Source: VAXT01 sp038040395 (lineage in GTDB: Bacteria; Actinomycetota; Thermoleophilia; Gaiellales; Gaiellaceae). Taken from it: a stretch of DNA of 64,000 bases. How positions within the stretch are numbered: the first letter of the stretch is position 1; each line of letters begins with the position of its first letter. The translations under genes were made by a program, and so were the position numbers. Location: contig JBBPIJ010000014.1 of the NCBI GenBank assembly GCA_038040395.1, positions 6,882 through 70,881 of the forward strand, written 5' to 3'. Below the pieces are notes generated by a model. The model did not search any database. It saw nothing but the letters and a program-made list of their open reading frames with translations, and was not told the DNA's origin. Shown here piece by piece: positions 9,045 through 17,700 of the stretch.

Positions 9045-10639
9045 GGCCGCACCTCGTAGACGACGATCACGGGACGCTTGGCGTACTTGCCCTCCCGCGT
9101 CTTCGTGATGACCGACTCTGTATGGACAATCCGGCCGTTGTAGCGGTCTGCGTAGGCGAGCAACTTGTCGGAGAAAAAGGACGTCCGCGAGGCCGAGAAC
9201 GCGTCCCAGACGAGATACTGGAGCTCGTTGCTGCGGATCGCGAGGTCCGGGTTCGTGATCGGCTCGTAAGCCGGGTTTCGACGCAAGGGGTTGGGCCCGA
9301 CGGAGAGGCCGTAGGCTCTGCGATGCCCGTAGAACTGCACGATGTTGGCCATCGAAGGACCGATGGCGAGCAGTTGAGCTCCCTCGGGAACCCTGCTCTC
9401 GACCCAGTGACCGAGCTCCCGGCCGCCGGGAACACCGCCCGAGCCGGCGAGGAAGGTGCCGGACGTGGAGGGCTGGATTCGCGCGTGCGTCTCGACGGCA
9501 AGAGTAAGCGCCACCGTCACCGCGAGGACAGGGGCTACGAGGCGCGGCCAGTTGGCCCAACGGGACCCTGCTTTCGCCGGCTCAGGCTTCAAGCGGCCAA
9601 TCGTTCGGCCCGCAAGGAGCGCGATCGGGATGGCCGACGGAAGGAGATACTGAAAGCCCTTGACCGGCCAGAGCTGGAAAAACAAGGCCGGGACGACGAT
9701 CCACGAGAGCAACAACGTCTCTCTCCATGAAATCTGGTCACGCAGCAGCCAGAGACCGAGTAGGGCAACGAACACAAGCAGCGGGCCGATTACGGCCGGA
9801 ACTGTCGCCGGATAGAACGACCACTGATGGTTCGGCCGACGGAAGAGCTGCCACGCCAGGTAGGACTCGCCCGTTTGCGCGTGCCCGGCCAGCTTCAGCG
9901 TCAGCGGAAACGGGGCGATGACGAGCACCATCACCCCGAACGAGATAGCGAGGTTCCTCATCCGCACGTGGATGTCGGGCGAGAGCGCGAAGAACGCGTA
10001 GATCGCGCCCAGCAGCAGGATGCTCGTCTCCTTCCCGAGGACCGTCAGGCCCATCGCTCCGCCTGCCGCATAGAGCCAGGCAGGCCGTTTGGTCGTGGCG
10101 TACAGGGCGAGCAGGTACAGCGTCAGCGTTGCGAAGAAGACCATCGGGCCGTCGAGCAGCACTTGGCGGCTCACGAGGACGTGATATGGCATGAGCGCAA
10201 CGAAGAGGGAGGCAAGCAGTCCCGCTTTCCGCCCATACAGGAGGACACCCAGCTTGTAGACGATCACGATGGTGCCGAGCCCGAACGCCGCCGAGATCGC
10301 GCGGCCGGTGACGTCGTTGACGCCGAACTTGAAGCCAACCGCCAGGATCGACTGGAAAAGCAGCGGGTGAGCGCGGAAGATCGGAAAGAACTGCTTCAGC
10401 TCGGGATCATCGGCGAGCGACGCCGCCTGACCCGCGTAGACCGCCTCGTCGCTGTTGTAGCCGAGCTGGCCAAGGTGCCAGAAGCGCAGCACCACGCTGT
10501 AGGCGATGCCGGTGGCGAACAGCACCCAGCCGGCGATCTGCGCGTAGGCCCATGCACGCGTCCCTACGCGCCCCGCAAACGGGCGCCGGCGCGCTTCGGG
10601 CGCGTCGGTCGCCTCACTCCATCCAGCTATTTCGGTCAA
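9041..10639 (-). CDS. PMT/ArnT-like polytopic membrane glycosyltransferase
   Basis: About 532 residues. The most economical start is TTG 10639, whose TTGA overlaps the stop of the preceding gene, as at other junctions of this operon; an open frame reaches 10741, so the exact start is unsure. After a short cytoplasmic tail come roughly 10-12 hydrophobic helices. The first extracytoplasmic loop holds GYNSDEAVYAGQA, matching the acidic D/E motif of GT39/GT83-type transferases that use polyprenyl-phosphate sugars. A soluble C-terminal domain (about 390-532) follows. The upstream gene encodes a DPM1-like GT2 plus GtrA, which typically makes and flips the polyprenyl-phosphate sugar this type of enzyme consumes. 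I infer that the pair glycosylates an exported lipid or protein. Confidence 0.87.
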   Translation of the reverse strand: MTEIAGWSEATDAPEARRRPFAGRVGTRAWAYAQIAGWVLFATGIAYSVVLRFWHLGQLGYNSDEAVYAGQAASLADDPELKQFFPIFRAHPLLFQSILAVGFKFGVNDVTGRAISAAFGLGTIVIVYKLGVLLYGRKAGLLASLFVALMPYHVLVSRQVLLDGPMVFFATLTLYLLALYATTKRPAWLYAAGGAMGLTVLGKETSILLLGAIYAFFALSPDIHVRMRNLAISFGVMVLVIAPFPLTLKLAGHAQTGESYLAWQLFRRPNHQWSFYPATVPAVIGPLLVFVALLGLWLLRDQISWRETLLLSWIVVPALFFQLWPVKGFQYLLPSAIPIALLAGRTIGRLKPEPAKAGSRWANWPRLVAPVLAVTVALTLAVETHARIQPSTSGTFLAGSGGVPGGRELGHWVESRVPEGAQLLAIGPSMANIVQFYGHRRAYGLSVGPNPLRRNPAYEPITNPDLAIRSNELQYLVWDAFSASRTSFFSDKLLAYADRYNGRIVHTESVITKTREGKYAKRPVIVVYEVRP

Positions 10640-13176
10640 TCGACCGTGACCATCGGCATCGCGCCGCTCGGCACAGGGCTCACGCGGACGGACAGTTCGG
10701 GCCGGAGCTCGCTGCCGACGATCGCCGGAAGCGACTGCCACCAGTTCATCGTCTCGCTCTTGAGCAGCGTCGACGGAAGGCCCCGGAGCGCACGTTGCAC
10801 GATCTCGCGCTCCTCGGCTCGCAAGTCACGTCCGTTCCCACTGTGAAGGAAGTGCTCGATCGAGGAGTACGGTGGGAAGCCGTAGCTGTCCTCGCAGTTG
10901 CTCATCAGGATGTCCAGGGCCTCGCTGTCGGACAGAGAGACTTCCTCCGAACCGCCGCGCTCGATGACGATCATCCCCGCGAGGCGTGCTTCCTCGGCGG
11001 TCTCGACGCCGGGAACCAGCCGCTCGACGTGGTACTTCGGCGGCGGAATCAGAAACTGCACGATCGCGTTGACGGTCGCCGCCGGGATCCGCATACGAGC
11101 GAGAAGTAGCCCGAACTGCCGGCCCGAGCGCGAGTGCAGGCGGCTCTGGAAAACGAGCGCGAGTCGCTCTTGCCACGTCAGCAGAGGCGTCTTGACCGCC
11201 CGCAGCGTGTGTCTGCTGATGGTCAACGGCTTTGGGTACGGAAGCACTCGCCCGTCGGGCGTGATCAGGACGAGATCGTCTGACAGAAACGAGCAACGAT
11301 GCCGGTCGAGTGTCCGCAGAATCGTCGTCGTCTTGCCCGTGTCGGTCTTCGCCGTGACGAGGAAAGCCCGGTCCCCGAAGGCCACGGAGGCCGCGTGAAC
11401 GAGGGCATAGCCCTTCTTGACGAACGCCCAGCGAAGGATTGGCTCGACGACGTTCGTATAGAGGACGTGGGGCGAGCGCCGCAGAAGCGGGGAGGCGACG
11501 ACCTCGGTCGACTTGCCCGTGGAGATCTCGACCCCGAAGCCGAAGCGTCCAAGGCCCTCGTCGTAGCGGATGTGGCGCGTCATGAACGCAAGCGCGCTCA
11601 CGAGCTCGCTCTGAGCCTTGTTGAGCTTGCCGATGCGGATCCGGATCGTGGGTTTGCCGGAGAGGCTTTCGCAGCGGAAGCGCTCGAGCTCCGGCAGCGC
11701 GACCTGTGAGGCGACCTTGATGATGCCGTGGATGTCGTAGCTATGCCAGCGCGGCTCGCGAGCGACGGCGTCCTTGTTGCCCCAGGTCCAGGAGTCCGCG
11801 AGCGGGTACCGGACGGCAACCAGCGCAACGAGGGTGATCAAGTTGGAGAGCAGGTAGTCGACCCCGAGCCCCGACGTGAGGAGAACGAGCAAGGGCGCGC
11901 GGACGACCAGCGCCGCGTTATTGACGAGCATGAAGCTCGCCAGGCGGGTCTTACGTCCCAGCTTGAGCTCCCTGTCACGGAAGACCCAGGTTTCTGTCAG
12001 GGCGAAGTTCCAGAGAGTCGAGCCCTGCGTCGCGACCACAGCGGAGGCGAGATAGAAGATGCCCGCCAGGCTCGTGAGCGCGTAGAGGAGCACCATGTTC
12101 AGCACGAGCCCAGAGGCGCCGACGAGGCCGAACTGCGCGAACCGGGTGGCGGATCCGCCGACGCGGAGGTTGGAGAGCTGACCGACGTACCGCAACCCTT
12201 CGCGCAGCGACGCCTTACTCTCGCCGGCGTGGCGCTCGCCGAACTCGAACGGCACTTCGGCCGATCTCAGGGCGGGCGTGCGGACGAGAATCTCGAGCAG
12301 GATCTTGAACCCACGCGGACGGAGCGCCTCGAGATCGAGTGCGCTGCGTCGGACAAGGAAGAAGCCGCTCATTGGGTCGCTCACGTTCCGCAGGCGCGAG
12401 GGGAACAGCGTTCTCGCGGCGGCGGTCGTGCCGCGGGAAAGGAGGGCACGGAGACGGCCGAAGCCTTTCGAGAGACGGTCGTCGCGATACCGGCTCGCAA
12501 GCACGATGTCGACGTCCCCTGACTCCGCGCGCTCGAGCAACTGCTCGATCAGCTCGGGGGGGTGCTGGAGGTCCGCGTCCATGACGCACACCCACTCGCC
12601 CCGGGCGGCGAGCATTCCCTGTACGACGGCCCCGGAGAGGCCGTCTCCGCGTTGATCGGGAGCACGGTGAATCACCCGCACACACCGTGAGCTTCGATCG
12701 GCGACGGACTGAGCGACCTCAGCCGTTGAGTCATCGCTGTCGTCGACGAAGATGATCTCGGTAGGCACCTGGGGAGCCACCGCCTGCAGCCGAGCGACGA
12801 GCAGCTCGATGTTCTCTGCTTCGTTCCTTGTCGGCAGCACCACGGAGAGCCGGGGGCGCACGCTCTTACGCCGCGTTTCCCGAGGGCGGCTGCCGTTCTC
12901 AGTGGGCCGCGTCAGCACACGGCCCTCGGTCTGGAGTTGCATCCCGTTCCTCCTTCGTGCGTGTGGTCTCGAATCGATTACGGGGCTCGGAGCGGCCTGC
13001 AGCCTCTCCGTGAACTTGGTGAAGCGTTCGACGGCCTCGGTGCGACGGCAGTCGTGGCACCGGATGGAGCCGAGGCGCGCCAACACGTCGGCGATCTCGC
13101 CGCTGCAACCGATGCACGAGCCGGGGACGAACTTTCCTCCGGCAACGGCAGCAGCGATCTCTGGTGTCTCGGTCAC
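10636..13176 (-). CDS. Fusion: zinc ribbon, GT2 polyprenyl-P glycosyltransferase, GtrA, HPr-kinase-like P-loop domain
   Basis: 846 residues from GTG 13176 (GTGA overlap with the stop of the receiver gene). Cysteines 21, 24, 40 and 43 form a small zinc-ribbon-like module. Residues 108-330 are a DPM1-type GT2 with LSVVLPTRNEAENI, FVDDSDDST, VMDADLQHPPEL and DPMSGFFLVRR. Residues about 345-470 contain four hydrophobic helices of the GtrA type (FGLVGASGLVLNMVLLYAL). The C-terminal part (about 560-800) resembles HPr kinase/PEPCK-like P-loop proteins: TAKTDTGKTTTILRTL as Walker A and FLSDDLVLI downstream. The first two enzymatic parts fit making and flipping a polyprenyl-phosphate hexose. The kinase-like tail is unusual and its target is unknown. 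An internal ATG at codon 79 could begin a shorter form. Confidence 0.85.
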   Translation of the reverse strand: MTETPEIAAAVAGGKFVPGSCIGCSGEIADVLARLGSIRCHDCRRTEAVERFTKFTERLQAAPSPVIDSRPHARRRNGMQLQTEGRVLTRPTENGSRPRETRRKSVRPRLSVVLPTRNEAENIELLVARLQAVAPQVPTEIIFVDDSDDSTAEVAQSVADRSSRCVRVIHRAPDQRGDGLSGAVVQGMLAARGEWVCVMDADLQHPPELIEQLLERAESGDVDIVLASRYRDDRLSKGFGRLRALLSRGTTAAARTLFPSRLRNVSDPMSGFFLVRRSALDLEALRPRGFKILLEILVRTPALRSAEVPFEFGERHAGESKASLREGLRYVGQLSNLRVGGSATRFAQFGLVGASGLVLNMVLLYALTSLAGIFYLASAVVATQGSTLWNFALTETWVFRDRELKLGRKTRLASFMLVNNAALVVRAPLLVLLTSGLGVDYLLSNLITLVALVAVRYPLADSWTWGNKDAVAREPRWHSYDIHGIIKVASQVALPELERFRCESLSGKPTIRIRIGKLNKAQSELVSALAFMTRHIRYDEGLGRFGFGVEISTGKSTEVVASPLLRRSPHVLYTNVVEPILRWAFVKKGYALVHAASVAFGDRAFLVTAKTDTGKTTTILRTLDRHRCSFLSDDLVLITPDGRVLPYPKPLTISRHTLRAVKTPLLTWQERLALVFQSRLHSRSGRQFGLLLARMRIPAATVNAIVQFLIPPPKYHVERLVPGVETAEEARLAGMIVIERGGSEEVSLSDSEALDILMSNCEDSYGFPPYSSIEHFLHSGNGRDLRAEEREIVQRALRGLPSTLLKSETMNWWQSLPAIVGSELRPELSVRVSPVPSGAMPMVTVD

Positions 13177-13577
13177 GAGTCGCCGTCCAGCCGGTAGAGC
13201 TCCGCGAGGAGCGCGTTGCGAATGGATTCAGGTGACCAGCCAGTGTTCTCGACCTGGCTCCAACCCGAGCGGTGCCAGGTTCGCAGCGTTCCATGCACCA
13301 GCGAGATGTGCAGCAGGGCGGCAGAGCTTTCGCTTGCAAACTCGGTGGCGCCCTCGATTCCGTCCTCGGCGTCGATCACGACCGCGTCCGGATGAACAGC
13401 CCGCAGTAGACCAACGTGGTCGGCGGCGTCGGCGGGGAACCTCCGAACCTCGGCGATGTCCTCGAGGACCTCGACCAGGGCCTCGCAGAAGATGGGCGTT
13501 CTCGAGATGATCGCGACGACCGGCTCCCGCCCCAACTTTTGGCCCAGGGCCTCCGCATGGCGGACGACGCTGGTCAT
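13173..13577 (-). CDS. Stand-alone receiver-like (pseudo-receiver) protein
   Basis: 134 residues starting at ATG 13577, overlapping the stop of the response-regulator gene by ATGA. The fold pattern is that of a CheY-like receiver: beta-1 PVVAIISRTPIF, a helix, and a central strand AVVIDAEDG whose Asp could be the phospho-acceptor. The acidic pair normally found after strand 1 is missing, being replaced by SRT, and no output domain follows. It may be a phosphate-independent receiver or an inhibitor or partner of the neighbouring LuxR regulator. The position between the regulator and the glycosyltransferase operon supports a regulatory role, but the family assignment is from pattern only. Confidence 0.62.
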   Translation of the reverse strand: MTSVVRHAEALGQKLGREPVVAIISRTPIFCEALVEVLEDIAEVRRFPADAADHVGLLRAVHPDAVVIDAEDGIEGATEFASESSAALLHISLVHGTLRTWHRSGWSQVENTGWSPESIRNALLAELYRLDGDS

Positions 13578-14257
13578 GCCGTCGTCCGGGCCGACGGGGT
13601 CATCGCGCCCATCTGAACTGCCGAGCTGTAAAAAGACCCGGCCGCAAACCGCGAAGGGAGCTCGAGCTTCTCGAGGATGTTCTGGACGTGGCGCTTGACC
13701 GTGAACTCAGAGATGTAGAGCGCTGAAGCGACCTGCTTGTTCCGATGTCCGGCGGCGACCAGCTCGAGAACCTCGCGCTCGCGCGCCGAGAGCCGAGCGG
13801 CCTGCTCGAGAACGGGGCTGCTCGCGCCGAGGCCTCGAACGCCCTGCACGAGGGCGCTGGCCAGGCTCCGCGACAGTGGTGCCTCCCCGTACGAGAGGCC
13901 GCGCAACGCGCTCACAAGCCCGTGAGAGGAGATCGACTTCGTGAGATACCCGTGGGCACCGGCTCGAATTGCCGCAAGCACCATGTCCGGCGTGGGAGCG
14001 AAGCTCCAGACGATGCAGGCTGTCGAGAAGCGAGTGGCGAGCTTCTCGACAGCCAGCAGCCCGCCCGCCGGTGGAAGGTCGGCATCGATGAGCGCGAGAT
14101 CCGGACATTCGTCCTCGACGACGGCGACGAGCTGGTCCAAGTCGGCGGCCGCGACGACGTCGAATCCGCCCTCCTTCGTCAGGAGGGTGCAGACACCGGA
14201 GCGGAAGATGCTCATCGGATCCGCGATGACAACCCTGGGGAGCCTCATCGGTCTCAT
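13574..14257 (-). CDS. NarL/LuxR-family response regulator
   Basis: 227 residues from ATG 14257. The frame is open to GTG 14425, but those 56 extra codons look non-conserved and have no ribosome-binding site. The receiver domain spans about 5-120, with ADPMSIF at strand 1, LALIDADLP carrying the phospho-acceptor Asp, and GYLTKS carrying the conserved Lys. The LuxR-type helix-turn-helix spans about 150-215 (LSAREREVLELVAAG, ISEFTVKRHVQNIL). It should bind DNA when activated and is the first gene of the operon that continues to position 1, so it probably controls that operon. No histidine kinase lies nearby; the signal source is unknown. Confidence 0.9.
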   Translation of the reverse strand: MRPMRLPRVVIADPMSIFRSGVCTLLTKEGGFDVVAAADLDQLVAVVEDECPDLALIDADLPPAGGLLAVEKLATRFSTACIVWSFAPTPDMVLAAIRAGAHGYLTKSISSHGLVSALRGLSYGEAPLSRSLASALVQGVRGLGASSPVLEQAARLSAREREVLELVAAGHRNKQVASALYISEFTVKRHVQNILEKLELPSRFAAGSFYSSAVQMGAMTPSARTTA

Positions 14258-14718
14258 CGGGGACTCGCTGCGGAAGCAGTGCTCGCCAGGCAGGAGCGGC
14301 CCCCAGGAGCCGGTTTCACTAGTCTCGAGAGCATCGCCTAGTCCCGAGCTGGTTTCCGCAAGAGGGCCAAGCACGCCCCCGTGGTGGCCGCAGATCGCCG
14401 CATTTTCCGTTCTCCCCTTTCCCACGTCCCCAGTAATGGGAGCCGCAGTTCAGAATGATGCGACGGCGAGCGCTACGACTCAATAGGTCGCTCGAGTAAC
14501 GATGTGGACAGATTGTGGAAAAACTGTGGAAAGCCTGGCCTCCACAGTAGTTTTTAGTAGATTTTCTGCGGAAATTGGGAGTATCGAAGATGGTTCGCGG
14601 ATGCCTCTAATTCCGCGTTTTTGGTGTCTCGGCGGGGGGTGTGCCGCCGTCGGCAGGCAAAAAGAACCATTGCCGGGGCGGCAAGTCCTCAAGGGGCGAT
14701 CCCGCGTATAACTTGGCC
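14258..14718. promoter_or_regulatory. Divergent intergenic control region
   Basis: This 461-nt stretch separates the leftward regulator operon from the rightward cyclase fusion. It is noticeably more AT-rich from 14500 to 14620 than its surroundings, as expected for a promoter region. It contains phased TGTGGA repeats, listed separately, and TATAAC at 14707-14712, placed 6 nt before the cyclase ATG. If the longer regulator form were real, its first 56 codons would occupy 14258-14425. Confidence 0.55.
14503..14546. promoter_or_regulatory. Helically phased TGTGGA repeats with an inverted partner
   Basis: TGTGGA occurs at 14503, 14514 and 14525, spaced exactly 11 bp apart, and its complement TCCACA occurs at 14541-14546. 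The spacing puts the sites on the same face of the helix. This suits cooperative binding of a regulator, perhaps the adjacent LuxR-type protein; the hexamer also resembles half of a DnaA box. Binding is not shown. Confidence 0.4.
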
Positions 14719-17700
14719 ATGGAGGAGCCCGCCGGCGAGCGTCGGAACGTCGCCGTCCTGATCGCCGACATCGCGGATTCGACCGCGATCGGCGAGCGGC
14801 TCGGGCCGGAGCGGTCGAAGTTCCTCTTCGACGAGGTCGTTCGCCTGATGCGCCAGGAGATCGACCGCTTCGACGGCACTGTCGCGCAGCTGACCGGCGA
14901 CGGTCTGTTCGCGGTCTTCGGCGCCCCTGTCGCGCACGAGGACGATTCCGAGCGCGCCGTCCGCGCCGCGCGGGCGATCCAGGCGGCGCTCGCCCGCTAC
15001 GGACGCGAGGTCGAGGAGGCCTACGAGATCACGCTCGTAGGACGGGTCGCGGTGAACACGGGCCCGGTCATGCTCCTCCGCGGCGACCTGCCCGACCAGG
15101 CGCGCTACAACGCCCTCGGCGACACCGTCAACGTCGCCGCCCGCCTGCAGTCGCTCGCAGGCGAGGGCGGGATCGCGGTCGGACCGGCGACTGCCCGCCA
15201 GATCGAGAGCCGATTCGCGCTCGAGGCGCTCGGCGAGGTCGAGCTGAAGGGCAAGAGCGCCTCCGTCCAGGCTTTTCGCGTGGTGGCGGAGCTCGACGTC
15301 GAGTCGAGCGCGGCCCTGACGCCCTTCGTTGCCCGCGCAAGCGAGCTCGAGACGCTTGCGCGCGTGCTGGACGAGCTCCTCGACGGCCGCGGTGCGATCG
15401 TCTCGGTGCTCGGAGAAGCAGGTATCGGGAAGACGAGACTCGTCGCCGAGGCGCGGGCCGAACAGACCGACGTGCGCTTCCTCGTCGGCAACGCGGTCTC
15501 CTACGCGCAGGCGATTCCCTACTGGCCGGTGCGCGAGCTGCTTCGCGACTGGCTCCAACTGGGCGTCTCCGAGCCCGAGGCACGCGTCCGGCTCGAGCTG
15601 AAGACAGGTCTCGCGGCGGCGCTCGACGGCGAGGCCGAGGAGGTCTACCCGTTCCTGGCCACGGTGCTCGGCCTGCCGCTCGAGCCCGAGGAGGCAGATC
15701 GGCTTCGACAGCTCAGCCGCGATAGCGTCCAGCGCCAGACGATCGACGGCGTCGAACGCCTCGTCCGCTCGCTTGCCCGCGAGCAGCCGCTCTGCCTCGT
15801 CCTGGAGGATCTGCATTGGGCCGACGAATCGACGCTCGAGCTGCTGGAGGAGCTCCTGCCGCTGACCGAGGAGGAGGCGATCGGCCTCTTCCTCCTCTAC
15901 CGCAGCGAGCGCGAGCACCGCTCCTGGGCTCTGGGCGACCACGCGCGCCGGCGCTACCCGCACCGCAATCACGAGCTCGAGCTGGCGGCGCTCGACTCGC
16001 AAGCGAGCCGGTTGCTGGCCGGAGGCGCGGCCGGCGCCGAGCTACCGACCTCGGTCGCCGACGAGCTCGCGGACCGCGCCGGCGGCAACCCGTTCTTCCT
16101 CGAGGAGGCGCTCCGCGACCTGGTGGAACGAGGCGCGCTCCGCCGTGAGAACGGCCGCTACGAGCTCGCCGCCGGCCGGGAGGGGCTCGCCATCCCCGAG
16201 CTCGTCCAGGAGACCCTTCAGGCCCGCTTCGACCGCCTCGAAGCCGGTACGCGCGAGGTCCTGAACGTCGCGTCCGTGATCGGCCGCAACTTCGGCCTGC
16301 CGCTGCTCGAGCGCGTGGCGCCGGGCTCGAGCCTGCTTCCGGCCCTGTCGGAGCTCCAGCGCCTCGAGCTCGTCGTCGAGGAGCGGCGACGCCCGGCCCC
16401 GGAGTATCGCTTCCGCCACGGTCTCGTCCAGGAAGTCGCCTACGCGACGCTCGTCGAGCAGAGGCGTCGCGAGCTCCACGGCAGGGTCGGGCGGGCGCTC
16501 GAGGAGCTGCACCGCGACTCTCCGAGCGAGGTCTACGGCCTACTCGCCAGGCACTTCAGCGAGGCCGGCGAGGCGGAGGCGGCGGTCGAGTACCTGCTCA
16601 AGGCAGGCGATGCAGCGCGGGCTGTCTACGCCAACGAGCAAGCGCTGGAGCACTACGGGGTGGCTCTCGGCTTCATGCGCGGCACCGGCGACGCGCAGCG
16701 GGCGCGGAGCACGCTCTTCAAGGTCGCGCTGACGCACCACCTCGCGTTCGACTTCCAGTCGGCTTCCCGCGCGTGGGAGGAGGCGCTCTCGCACGCGGTC
16801 GAGCCGCAGAGGCTCGAGGCGACGGAGCGCCTCCGGCTCCTGTTCCCAGGGGTTTCGGACTTCGTCCCGGGGTACACGTACGTCTCGTACGAGAGCTGGT
16901 TCGTCCAGCACCTCTTCCGTGGGCTCGTCCGTTTCGACGACGAGCTCAACGTCGTCCCCGACCTCGCCACGGAGCTCACTGTCTCCGCCGACGGCCGCAC
17001 CTACTGCTTTCGTCTCGGGCCCGCTGCACGCTGGAGCGACGGCGTGCCCGTCACCGCCGACGACTTCGTCTACGGCTGGCGGCGAACGCGCGAAGAGGGG
17101 CTCCAGTCCGGTTGGTGGCTCGAGGAAGTCGAGGCAGCGAACGCGCTCGACGACCGGACGCTCGAGGTCAAGGTCCGGGAGCCTCGCAACTACTTTCCCT
17201 ACCTCCTCGCCGGACCGTGGACGTTTCCGTGGCCGCGTCACCGCTGCGAGGCTCTCGGCGACGGCTGGCGCGACCCGGCCGGGCTCGTCGGCAACGGGCC
17301 GTTCGTCCTGGCCGAGTTCGACCGCGAGCGCGCACTCCTCGTCGCGAGCCCGACCTGGTCGGGAGCGAGGGGAAATGTCGGCCGCGTCGAGGTCGCGTTC
17401 ACCGCGGAGGACAAGGACAAGGTCGCGGCCTGGCAGGCCGGCGACGCCGATGTGACCGCTGTGGGTGACGCACGCGTGTTGGAGCACGGGCCGGAGACCG
17501 TCGCCGAGGTCGTGAGCGAGCTTGGAACCGGATACATCGGCTACCGGACCGACCGACGCCCCTTCGACAACGAGCTTGTCCGAAAGGCGTTCTCGCATGC
17601 CGTCGACCGGGACCGCCTGCTCGGGGGCGGCTCGTCGGTCGCGCGGCCGGCCGGGCGAGGGGGATTTCTGCCGCCGGCGATGCCGGGCCATTCGCACCGA

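Noticed and set aside
9045..9560. N-terminal extension of the phosphoesterase gene up to 9560
   Set aside because: It lies in antisense-like low-complexity sequence within the glycosyltransferase gene; the signal peptide begins at GTG 9044 with a GTGA overlap.
14503..14546. Replication origin with DnaA boxes
   Set aside because: Only hexamer similarity to half a DnaA box; no dnaA, dnaN or parAB neighbours and no long AT-rich unwinding region.
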